Positions 1 through 7,005 of a DNA stretch of 64,000 nucleotides are shown here, one piece after another. Each line of letters opens with the position of its first letter. Position 1 is the first letter of the stretch. Location: NCBI GenBank assembly GCA_944324845.1, contig CALUXX010000001.1:186001-250000 (forward strand). Direction: 5' to 3'. The position numbers and the translations under genes are program-made. Under the pieces are notes generated by a model, which was not told the origin of the DNA, did not search any database, and saw nothing but the letters and a program-made list of their open reading frames with translations. Source of the stretch: Candidatus Gastranaerophilales bacterium (GTDB lineage: Bacteria; Cyanobacteriota; Vampirovibrionia; Gastranaerophilales; Gastranaerophilaceae).

Positions 1-1
1 T

Positions 2-250
2 TTGAAAACTAATAATCAAAAAATATTTGCTTATATGTTTGCAAATAATATAAAAAAAGTTATTACAATAGGTAATCTTGATTTTGATAATCCTGTAAAA
101 GCTGTTGTGAAAGTTCCAAAATTTAATCCGAAACATCAAAACGTTTTGCCTATAAAAATAAGTACGATGCCTGATGTTAAAAAAGGAAAGGTTATAGTAA
201 ATTTAAAACCAGGTGAAGTTGTTGTAATTATTATTCATGAATTGCTGTAG
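2..250 (+). CDS. C-terminal fragment, probable alpha-amylase-family protein
   Basis: Only the last 82 or so codons lie in the window; the TTG at base 2 is an internal codon, not a real start. The fragment has the alternating hydrophobic pattern of an all-beta C-terminal domain. It lines up by eye with the last 60 residues of the GH13 protein encoded near 45-47 kb: both have a V-x-VP segment, an LLP/VLPI segment, then GKV-x-V-[N/D]-L-x-PG followed by a hydrophobic strand at the very end. I infer a second alpha-amylase-family enzyme whose catalytic part lies to the left. The next gene is convergent and starts 2 bases after this stop codon, with no terminator between them. Family assignment is moderate because no catalytic motif is visible. 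Confidence 0.5.
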   Translation: MKTNNQKIFAYMFANNIKKVITIGNLDFDNPVKAVVKVPKFNPKHQNVLPIKISTMPDVKKGKVIVNLKPGEVVVIIIHELL

Positions 251-252
251 TG

Positions 253-1179
253 TTAAACTAATTTTTCGGCTAATTTTATAGCTGCAATCATTCCGGTATA
301 ATCTGCAATATTTTTTCCTGCAATATCAAAGGCTGTTCCATGTCCCGGGGATGTTCTTATGATATCAAGTCCGATTGTTGTATTTACTGTATTCATGCCG
401 GCAACTGTTTTTATAGGTATTAGTCCTTGATCGTGGTAGGTTGCAATATAGCAATCATATTCATCTTTTGTTTTGTTATAATAATGTTTTGCAGCTTCTA
501 CAAATAATGTATCTGCCGGTAGTGGTTTTGTAATATTTATACCTTCTTCATTTAGTTCTTTTACAGCAGGAATTAGTATTTCAAGTTCTTCTTTACCTAA
601 GATTCCGTTTTCTCCTGCGTGAGGATTTAGACCACATAGTGCAAATTTTGGATTTTTTATTTTTAATTTATTTTCGAAAACATGAAATGTATTTTTTATT
701 TTTGTTTTTACCAAATCTTTTGTTAGATTTATTTCTTTTAAAGGACAATGTCTTGTAAGTAACAGAACTCTAAAATTTTCTGCAATGAATAACATTTCGG
801 CTTGTTGATTTTTGTTTGCCAAATAATGTTGTAATACTTCAGTCTGTCCATTAAAAATGTGACCAGCCATATGCATTGCTTCTTTAGCGGTTGGAGCTGT
901 TACTATTGCTTGTGGCATAATTTCACATACTTTTTTCAAACTTTGGAATGCAAATTCACCGGCTTCTTTTGTTATTTTCCCTGGTTTTATATTGTCTTTA
1001 GAATATGGAATTTCTATTATCTCGTAGGCATCGTTTAATTTTTCATAATAATTTAAGATTTCTTTATTCGAGATTATTACAATTTTATCTTTGTTAATAT
1101 TTAGATTATTTAGGGCGTTTATGGTAATTTCTGCGCCAATTCCGTTTGGATCACCTGTTGTTATTGCAATTTTATCCAT
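253..1179 (-). CDS. pdxA: PdxA-family dehydrogenase (4-phospho-threonate/erythronate or 4-hydroxythreonine-4-P dehydrogenase)
   Basis: A 308-residue protein of normal PdxA length. The N-terminal GDPNGIG (residues 9-15) and the three metal-binding histidines of the family are present: H144 in RHCPL, H187 in NPHAGE and H249 in YHDQG. The usual G-H-T-E substrate loop reads GQTE, so a conserved His is Gln at 112. PdxA enzymes oxidise a 4-phospho-hydroxyacid with NAD and release CO2. The start codon overlaps the stop of the upstream DUF1537 kinase (TAATG), so the two are probably translationally coupled. That pairing is typical of PdxA2, which acts on D-threonate or D-erythronate 4-phosphate and gives dihydroxyacetone phosphate. 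A vitamin B6 role cannot be excluded, especially if the genome has no other pdxA. Confidence 0.9.
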   Translation of the reverse strand: MDKIAITTGDPNGIGAEITINALNNLNINKDKIVIISNKEILNYYEKLNDAYEIIEIPYSKDNIKPGKITKEAGEFAFQSLKKVCEIMPQAIVTAPTAKEAMHMAGHIFNGQTEVLQHYLANKNQQAEMLFIAENFRVLLLTRHCPLKEINLTKDLVKTKIKNTFHVFENKLKIKNPKFALCGLNPHAGENGILGKEELEILIPAVKELNEEGINITKPLPADTLFVEAAKHYYNKTKDEYDCYIATYHDQGLIPIKTVAGMNTVNTTIGLDIIRTSPGHGTAFDIAGKNIADYTGMIAAIKLAEKLV

Positions 1180-2504
1180 TATAATTGTTCTTCGTGTTTT
1201 TTAAAATAGTTTAATATTTCAATAAGTGTATTTACGCCACCAAGATTACCTGATTTTGTAACAAGCCATTGATCAGATGTTGCATTTTTGCTTAGTGCAA
1301 TTGCCGGTAATACTTCATCTATAAGTTTTAGTTGATTTGCATCAATAGCATTACAACATTTGTAAGAGGTTTCTCCACCTAAAGTTATTAGTACAGCCTT
1401 GCACTTGCTAAGAACTTGTTTTGTTAATTCTGCCAGAAAATCTGTAACAGCTCCTGCAAGTCCTGATTTTGTTAAGTCAGCTTTCATTGTATCTTCAGAA
1501 AAACCGTCAAAGTTGTTTAGTAATTTTGATGTGTGAATAAGTACAACATTTGAACCTACAAGATTTGATACAATTCTGTTAACCAAATCTTCTTTCACAC
1601 CACCTAAAATTGTGTCCATCCCTAGTTCTATAACTAAACTGTTTTCTTCAAAATCTTCTGATTGTTCGTATTTATCAATTTGATTTAGTGTAATTTGTGT
1701 AGCACTTCCCGATACAATAAATTTTGGTAATTTAGGAAGTTTTATCGGTAATACTTCTGAATATTCATCTTTTGGAATCCATTCATTACTTAGAACTTTT
1801 CCTGCTGCTGCATTACCTACAGGTAAGATTTTATAATTTGATTTTTGCATTGCCAGCGCAAGTTGTTCTAAATCCGTTATTGAAACAGCATCAGCAACAA
1901 TTATTTTTACTCCGTTTTCAACAAGTTTATTGATTGCTTGTAATATAGGTCCTGCTCCATCTAATATCGTTTTTAATTCAATAGAGCCGACAATGTTTTT
2001 TAGATTGTTGCCTAATTGTGATTGCAAAAGCGTAGGAAGATGTGATTCGAAAATAGGAGAATGCGGATCTCTTGCCATTTCTGTTCTTTCGATTGGTACG
2101 CTTTTTAATAATTGGTATCCGCCTACAGTTATCCTGTTTTCTTGAGGAAATGCCGGCATAATTAAAGCGGCGTCCCATTCTAAAACTTCTAACATTGACA
2201 TTACTTCTACTGCAATGTTTCCCCTAATTGTTGAGTCTATTTTTTTGTAAAAATAATCAGGGTTAACTTTGTCCAGTAAATATTTGGTCGCTTGTTTTAC
2301 CTTTTCAAAAGCATATTCAGGTGCAATGTTTCTAGTTTCTGTTGCTATTGCCCAAACTTGTGGTGCATCAGATATTGCTGGCTCTTGTTCTGTGTTTAAT
2401 AAAATGTGTGTGTCTGCATTATTAAGCATAAATTGAAGAGCGGTATCATTTGCACCTGTCAAATCATCTGCTATTATTCCTACGGTATTTGAATTTATTA
2501 TCAT
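1179..2504 (-). CDS. Four-carbon acid sugar kinase family protein (DUF1537)
   Basis: A 441-residue protein with the DUF1537 signatures. ADDLTGAND lies at residues 12-20, KIDSTIRGN at 88-96, and a C-terminal nucleotide-binding LGGETS is followed by KSGNLGG. Members phosphorylate D-threonate, D-erythronate or related four-carbon acids at O4. The next gene encodes a PdxA-type dehydrogenase with a 1-base overlap, which would oxidise the product, so the pair forms a short catabolic route to triose phosphate. The start ATG overlaps the end of ssb by 4 bases (ATGA). The exact substrate cannot be read from sequence, so I give no otnK/dtnK symbol. Confidence 0.88.
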   Translation of the reverse strand: MIINSNTVGIIADDLTGANDTALQFMLNNADTHILLNTEQEPAISDAPQVWAIATETRNIAPEYAFEKVKQATKYLLDKVNPDYFYKKIDSTIRGNIAVEVMSMLEVLEWDAALIMPAFPQENRITVGGYQLLKSVPIERTEMARDPHSPIFESHLPTLLQSQLGNNLKNIVGSIELKTILDGAGPILQAINKLVENGVKIIVADAVSITDLEQLALAMQKSNYKILPVGNAAAGKVLSNEWIPKDEYSEVLPIKLPKLPKFIVSGSATQITLNQIDKYEQSEDFEENSLVIELGMDTILGGVKEDLVNRIVSNLVGSNVVLIHTSKLLNNFDGFSEDTMKADLTKSGLAGAVTDFLAELTKQVLSKCKAVLITLGGETSYKCCNAIDANQLKLIDEVLPAIALSKNATSDQWLVTKSGNLGGVNTLIEILNYFKKHEEQL

Positions 2505-2848
2505 AATACTGTTTCTTCTACGTCCTTTTTAGAGCCTAATAATCTGATTGTATTTGCACGGATGTAAAAAGATTCTCTTTCATTATTTGTAGTTTTATCT
2601 ATCCATTTGTTGTTTGCGATTGCTCCATCTACAGCTACAAGTCTGCCTTTTTTGACATATTCTGCTGCAAATTCTGCTTGTTTATCCCAAACATCTATAT
2701 TAAACCAGTCGGTTACTTCTGATTTTGTTTTGGAATCCCAGCGGTTTACTGCTACAGAAAAACTTGCTTTCATTTTTCCTGAATCAAATGCTTTGAAGTT
2801 TTCTGATGCATCTCTGCCTACTCTTCCAACTACTACTACTGTGTTCAT
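2501..2848 (-). CDS. ssb: Single-stranded DNA-binding protein
   Basis: A 115-residue single OB-fold protein. It has the family start (MNTVVVVGRVGRD), the central strand FSVAVNRW, then TDWFNIDVWDKQAE and the VKKGRLVAVDGAI region typical of SSB. It binds ssDNA during replication and repair. It lacks the acidic C-terminal tail (D-D-D-I-P-F type) that recruits partner proteins in E. coli SSB and ends in KKDVEETVL, so it may be a short or secondary SSB. It overlaps the downstream sugar-acid kinase by 4 bases, an unusual operon partner. Confidence 0.9.
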   Translation of the reverse strand: MNTVVVVGRVGRDASENFKAFDSGKMKASFSVAVNRWDSKTKSEVTDWFNIDVWDKQAEFAAEYVKKGRLVAVDGAIANNKWIDKTTNNERESFYIRANTIRLLGSKKDVEETVL

Positions 2849-2906
2849 TTATTTACCTCTTTCAGTATTATTTTATATTATACAAATTTTGTTTTTTTAG
2901 TCAAAA

Positions 2907-3908
2907 TTAATACATTCTAACAAGACTTCTTACTTTTGAAAGAACTTCTCCTGCTCTTTCTCTTGCTTTTGCAGAGCCTTCTTTTATTATGTCGTGAACT
3001 TCGTCAATGTGTTCTTCATAATATTTTCGACGTTGTCTTATTGGTGCAAATTTTTCATTAATCTTTTCTGCTAATTGACGCTTACATTGTGCGCAGCCTC
3101 TTAATCCTTTTTCACATTCGCAACGTACTGTTTCAATTTCTTGTTCATCGCCAAATATTGACCAGTATTTGAAGGCTACTTCGCAATCGTCAGGATGTCC
3201 CGGATCATCTTTTCGTAATCTTGAACGATCTGTTATTGCTGTCATTATTTTCTTTGCGGTTACTTCTTCTGTGTCGGATATTTTTATGTCATTGTTAAAT
3301 GATTTACCCATCTTGTTTCCGTCTAAACCACAAATTAGTGAACAATTATTTAAGATAGGTTTTGATTCTTTAAAGAATTCTTCACCATATAAATTGTTAA
3401 ATCTTCTTGCAATATCTCTTGTTATTTCTATGTGTGCTACTTGATCTATTCCTACAGGTATGTAATCTGCATTAAACATCATTATATCTGCACTCATTAA
3501 GACTGGATAACCCATTAGTCCGTAATTTATTTGAGAGCCTTGACCTTCCTTTGTTTTTAATATTTTTGCCATATCCTTTAAGGTTGGATCTCGTTCTACC
3601 CAGTTTTGTGGTGTTATCATTCCTAAATAGATATTTAATTCCGCAATTTCCGGTACTAATGATTGTACATAAATTACGGATTTTTTCGGGTCTAGTCCGC
3701 AAGCTAACCAATCTATTATTACATCAAGAGTGTTTTGCTTTAATTCTTCGGTTTTATCATATTTTGTTGTTAAAGCATGCCAGTCTGCAGCAAAAAAGTA
3801 ACAATCATATTCATCTTGAAGTTTTACCCAGTTTTGGATAACTCCAAGGTAGTGGCCTAAATGTAATCTGCCTGTCGGGCGCATTCCTGATACGATAACT
3901 TGCTTCAT
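2907..3908 (-). CDS. trpS: Tryptophanyl-tRNA synthetase with a [4Fe-4S]-type cysteine motif
   Basis: A 333-residue class I synthetase of normal length that charges tRNA-Trp. The HIGH-like motif is HLGH (residues 16-19) and the KMSKS-like loop is KMGKS (199-203). The anticodon-binding region contains C242-x22-C265-x6-C272-x2-C275, with an extra Cys at 263. This spacing matches the [4Fe-4S] cluster motif known from Thermotoga maritima TrpRS. It is preceded by an RGC-type linker region and followed by the normal C-terminal helices. It lies upstream of ssb on the same strand, 58 bases away. The family assignment is certain; cluster binding is inferred from the cysteines. Confidence 0.97.
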   Translation of the reverse strand: MKQVIVSGMRPTGRLHLGHYLGVIQNWVKLQDEYDCYFFAADWHALTTKYDKTEELKQNTLDVIIDWLACGLDPKKSVIYVQSLVPEIAELNIYLGMITPQNWVERDPTLKDMAKILKTKEGQGSQINYGLMGYPVLMSADIMMFNADYIPVGIDQVAHIEITRDIARRFNNLYGEEFFKESKPILNNCSLICGLDGNKMGKSFNNDIKISDTEEVTAKKIMTAITDRSRLRKDDPGHPDDCEVAFKYWSIFGDEQEIETVRCECEKGLRGCAQCKRQLAEKINEKFAPIRQRRKYYEEHIDEVHDIIKEGSAKARERAGEVLSKVRSLVRMY

Positions 3909-3991
3909 TTATAAATCCTTTCTATATAACGTAGTTATTATATTACAAAAACAACGCCTTAAGAGTGAAATTTTGTAAAGATATCAATATC

Positions 3992-4966
3992 TTAATTCTT
4001 TTCTGTTTCGTATTCTTCAAGTATTTCGTTCATATCATCTACAAAATCTTTAAACTCTAATTGGGTTATATCAGGTTTTGTTTCTTTTATTGAGTCCATT
4101 AAGTCTTTTTCTGTTATATCAGAATTTTGTGTTTTTACTTTGGCATTTTCAATGATGTTAATTATACCTTGCGCACTGTAGGCTTCATCATTTTCGATTG
4201 CTTTAGTAATTTCATTTCCCAATTTGTTGTAGTCAATATCTTCGTTTGTATATTCTTTTGTATGATATTTGAAGATTTGTGCTGCATCTTGTCTGTTTGG
4301 CGGTCCTAAAAATATTTGATATGGTATTAAGTTTACATTGAGTAAGCCAGTATCAAATTGTCTTGGTTGACTTGATGTCATAATTACGGTTGCTTTGTAT
4401 TTGTTTGCACAATCTTCAAGCAGGTTAGCAAATTGACCGGCTTTTGTTTCTTTGAAATCTATAATTCCTATTTTTAATTCTTTTTTGTCTTTTTCACTCA
4501 GTAATGTACTAAAATTAAAATCATCAAGTAATATTATTGTTCTTTTTTGAGGAGTTTCTTTAGAATTATAACGCTTTTTAGCATTTTTAAATTCTTTTTT
4601 TAAGTCCCTAATGATATCATCATCATCTTGAATTGTATCTATCGAAACAAATTCACAGTCAGTTTTTTGAGCGAATGCTTTTGCAAATTTTGTTTTTCCT
4701 GTTCCGTGTTGTCCATATAGCAATATACCGTTTGGAATATTTGCATTGTATCCGATTTTTTCTAAATTAAGTTTACTGATAAAGATATCTTCTAATCTGT
4801 CTTTTATCTTTTCGTAACCTGCAATTTTATTCCATTCTTCTTGGTTTTTTGCTTTTGAAAATTTATCTTGATTCATATTGAATAGAATCATTTCCATATT
4901 GGTTTTTTCTTTTGCTTGTTGTTTACCTAAACCAAATATTTTCTGTAATAAGTTACGTGAATCCAA
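3992..4966 (-). CDS. AAA+ ATPase (in-frame part; the true N-terminus probably lies across a -1 frameshift)
   Basis: Counting from the TTG used here (324 residues), the Walker A GQHGTGKT is at 85-92, with K91 and T92. The Walker B strand TIILLDDF has two aspartates at 148-149, and an SSQPRQFD segment resembles a sensor/arginine region. The fold is a single AAA+ module of FtsH/CDC48-like type, with an acidic C-terminus (EILEEYETEKN). Its substrate is unknown. No good ribosome site precedes the TTG. The same frame stays open and protein-like for about 50 codons further upstream without an ATG, while a well-placed ATG lies in the +1 frame at 5109. The start given here is therefore probably not the real one; see the fragment listed next. 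Confidence 0.7.
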   Translation of the reverse strand: MDSRNLLQKIFGLGKQQAKEKTNMEMILFNMNQDKFSKAKNQEEWNKIAGYEKIKDRLEDIFISKLNLEKIGYNANIPNGILLYGQHGTGKTKFAKAFAQKTDCEFVSIDTIQDDDDIIRDLKKEFKNAKKRYNSKETPQKRTIILLDDFNFSTLLSEKDKKELKIGIIDFKETKAGQFANLLEDCANKYKATVIMTSSQPRQFDTGLLNVNLIPYQIFLGPPNRQDAAQIFKYHTKEYTNEDIDYNKLGNEITKAIENDEAYSAQGIINIIENAKVKTQNSDITEKDLMDSIKETKPDITQLEFKDFVDDMNEILEEYETEKN

Positions 4967-4974
4967 ATTCTTTT

Positions 4975-5109
4975 TTAATCGAGTTTCATAATCAAAAGTG
5001 TCATCTGCAGTAAAATGAATTTCAAATTCTTTTTTTGAGGTTGGAGTATTTGATTGGAAGACATAAAATATCTTGTAGTAGAAGCCTTCCCAACTGGTTG
5101 TATGTGCAT
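4975..5109 (-). CDS. Probable N-terminal segment of the AAA+ ATPase, in the other frame
   Basis: ATG at 5109 has a good ribosome site (AAGGGA, about 9 bases upstream) and opens 44 codons starting MHIQPVGKASTT. In this frame the codons CAA AAA AAG contain the heptamer A-AAA-AAG, the canonical -1 slippery sequence of dnaX type, in a run of seven A (5030-5036 on this strand). A -1 slip joins residue 27 to the long AAA+ frame and would give a protein of about 372 residues with the junction QPQKKEFEIHF. Without the slip, translation stops at TAA 4977-4975. Programmed frameshifting, an A missing from the run through sequencing error, or a true pseudogene would all look like this. Confidence 0.5.
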   Translation of the reverse strand: MHIQPVGKASTTRYFMSSNQILQPQKKNLKFILLQMTLLIMKLD

Positions 5110-5234
5110 TATTTTAATCCCTTTTATCGTTATTATAAACCGCTAAAATATAAATGTTACATTTTTAGTAGTTTAAGGTAATATTTCTTTATATTTTTCA
5201 ATTTATATATTAACTAAAATAAATATAAACAATA

Positions 5235-5265
5235 AAAAGGCTTTAGAGATTTTCTAAAGCCTTTT
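5235..5265 (-). terminator. Rho-independent terminator of tRNA-Pro
   Basis: A perfect 13-bp hairpin (arms 5235-5247 and 5253-5265, 5-base loop) lies 6 bases beyond the tRNA 3' end. T-runs on both sides make it usable on either strand. Confidence 0.8.
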
Positions 5266-5271
5266 TTTAAA

Positions 5272-5348
5272 TGGTCGGGATGACACGATTTGAACGTGCG
5301 ACCCCCTCGTCCCAAGCGAGGTGCGCTACCAAACTGCGCTACATCCCG
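5272..5348 (-). tRNA. tRNA-Pro (anticodon TGG)
   Basis: Read on the minus strand, a full cloverleaf is visible. The acceptor stem is CGGGATG/CATCCCG with discriminator A and an encoded CCA. The D arm has GCGC pairs around AGTTTGGTA. The anticodon stem CCTCG/CGAGG holds the loop CTTGGGA (anticodon TGG). The T arm has GTTCAAATC. The gene has its own promoter and terminator. An ORF in the opposite strand here is only a shadow of the tRNA. Confidence 0.96.
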
Positions 5349-5442
5349 ATATATAATTTTCAAGGTTTTGGGTTGCCTATTACCATGCTAATCTTTTGCT
5401 ATGTTTTCGGCTTTTCCCTTTCGTCTTTCCGACTGCTCCTTT

Positions 5443-5471
5443 ATACTAGGATAAAAATTTTTTAAAGTCAA
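5443..5471 (-). promoter_or_regulatory. Sigma-70-type promoter for tRNA-Pro
   Basis: On the minus strand, TTGACT (-35) and TAGTAT (-10) are separated by 17 bases. Transcription should begin near 5436, which leaves a leader of about 88 bases before the tRNA. Confidence 0.65.
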
Positions 5472-5491
5472 TCCTTTTTTGTAAATTTAGT

Positions 5492-5521
5492 TTTACGTTA
5501 TATATTTTTATGTGATATAAT
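5492..5521 (+). promoter_or_regulatory. Promoter of the DUF374 gene; transcript may be leaderless
   Basis: TTTACG and TATAAT are spaced by 18 bases. The -10 ends only 9 bases before the ATG at 5531 and there is no Shine-Dalgarno sequence, so the mRNA may begin at or just before the start codon. Confidence 0.5.
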
Positions 5522-5530
5522 TACCATATT

Positions 5531-6199
5531 ATGGTCAGACTAATCAATAAAAAGAATATGTCAGTTGTTGCGGATGGGGTTTATTCTTGGATGAAAATTC
5601 AAGATAAATTGACTTATATTGCAGAGTATAATAATCCGGGAATTACTCCTTGTATTTATGCGATGTGGCATGGTAATCAATTTTGTGTGCATGGTTTACC
5701 TGATAGAGGTAATGTTAATATTTTAATCAGTACTTCTATTGATGGTGAAATTATTTCTGCTATTGCCAGAAAATTAGGTTATCAAACTTGTCGAGGGTCT
5801 TCAGGTCGAAGAGGTTCTGTTTCCGGTACCTTACAGATGATTTCCAAGTTGAAAAATGGCGAAAATATTGCTATTATGGTCGATGGTCCGAAAGGTCCTA
5901 TTTATACGGTTAAACCAGGTGCAATTACTCTTGCTCGCGAAGCGGGTGTTCCTATTGTGCCTGTAGATTGGTATTCTGATAATTTGACATTTTTAAAATT
6001 CCCTTCTTGGGATAAAATGACTTGTCCGTTCGGTCCAACTTGGATATTGAATACTTATGGGGATCCGATTTATACTGAAGGGAAATCGGATGAGAAGGTT
6101 GCCGATGAAGTTAGAAATTCGCTGTTGGAATTGCAAAGGTTAGCGCCTGAGCGTTATAAAGAAGCAAAGAAGTTAAAGCTATGGAAAAAAAGGAAGTAA
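5531..6199 (+). CDS. DUF374 lysophospholipid acyltransferase-like protein
   Basis: A 222-residue protein with the DUF374 branch of the LPLAT fold. W46-H47-G48 is followed by S-T-S-x-DGE (68-73) and the RGSSG loop (88-92), then MVDGPKGP and a hydrophobic strand ending IVPVDW. Family members are thought to transfer acyl chains to a lipid or lipid A precursor at the membrane; the substrate is unproven. There is no signal peptide or clear membrane anchor. It overlaps the next gene (nitrilase) by 19 bases, so the first genes of this plus-strand run are likely one transcript. No Shine-Dalgarno precedes the ATG. Confidence 0.85.
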   Translation: MVRLINKKNMSVVADGVYSWMKIQDKLTYIAEYNNPGITPCIYAMWHGNQFCVHGLPDRGNVNILISTSIDGEIISAIARKLGYQTCRGSSGRRGSVSGTLQMISKLKNGENIAIMVDGPKGPIYTVKPGAITLAREAGVPIVPVDWYSDNLTFLKFPSWDKMTCPFGPTWILNTYGDPIYTEGKSDEKVADEVRNSLLELQRLAPERYKEAKKLKLWKKRK

Positions 6200-7005
6200 A
6201 AGTTTCAATGCTTCAAATGTCATCTGTTGTCGGTGATATTGAAGCTAATATTAATAAGGTAAAAGAGTTAACTAATTATAGATTACCATCAGATTCTGAT
6301 GTTTTAGTTTTACCAGAAGTGTGGACTGTTGGGTGGGATTGTGCTTGTTTTAGAGATTCTGCTTTACCTTTAGGGTGTGGCTTGGTTCATGATTTTCTTT
6401 CTGGTATTGCTAAAAAATATTCTGTTAATATTATTGGCGGTAGTTATATTACCCTTGAGGATGGAAAGTTCTATAATACTTGTCCTGTTTACGATAGAGA
6501 TGGTAATCTTATTGCAAGTTATTCTAAAAATCATTTGTATTCATATTACGGGTGTGATGAAGATAAATATGTTTCGATTGGAAAATCTCCTGTTATGGTT
6601 AATTTAGATGGTGTAAATTTTGGGTTAACTATTTGTTATGATATTAGATTTCCTGAAATTTACAGAGCTTATATGAAGTTAGGTGCAGATGTTTTAATAA
6701 ATTGTGCGGCTTGGGGATTTAAGAAAGCTGTTCCTTGGGAGATTATGACAAAATCAAGAGCTGTTGAAAATCAGTGTTATATGATTGCTTTAACTCAGTC
6801 CGGGTATATTAAAAATAACGAATATAACCTTGGAGAATCTCGCATTATTGATTATGAGGGAAAAGAAGTTGTTTCTATTATGTCCGGCGAAGGTATTGTT
6901 TCCGGAGTTTTAGATTTAAAATCAATGTATGAATTTAGGACAAAATCTCCAACCTTAAAAGATATAAGGGATAGTTATGAGGTAAAATTAGTATGCAAAA
7001 AGTAA
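6181..7005 (+). CDS. Carbon-nitrogen hydrolase (nitrilase superfamily, omega-amidase-like)
   Basis: A 274-residue single nitrilase domain. The catalytic triad is visible as E46 (LPEVW), K116 (YSKNHLY) and C152 (ICYDIRFPE). The YDIRFPE context and the overall length resemble Nit2/omega-amidase proteins, which hydrolyse 2-oxoglutaramate-type amides as metabolite repair. Other C-N hydrolases cannot be excluded. It is a cytoplasmic enzyme. It overlaps the upstream acyltransferase by 19 bases and the downstream carboxypeptidase gene by 13 bases. Confidence 0.88.
   Translation: MEKKEVKVSMLQMSSVVGDIEANINKVKELTNYRLPSDSDVLVLPEVWTVGWDCACFRDSALPLGCGLVHDFLSGIAKKYSVNIIGGSYITLEDGKFYNTCPVYDRDGNLIASYSKNHLYSYYGCDEDKYVSIGKSPVMVNLDGVNFGLTICYDIRFPEIYRAYMKLGADVLINCAAWGFKKAVPWEIMTKSRAVENQCYMIALTQSGYIKNNEYNLGESRIIDYEGKEVVSIMSGEGIVSGVLDLKSMYEFRTKSPTLKDIRDSYEVKLVCKK

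Noticed and set aside
5271-5465. A 64-codon ORF over tRNA-Pro
   Set aside because: It is the antisense reading of the tRNA; the cloverleaf explains the sequence.
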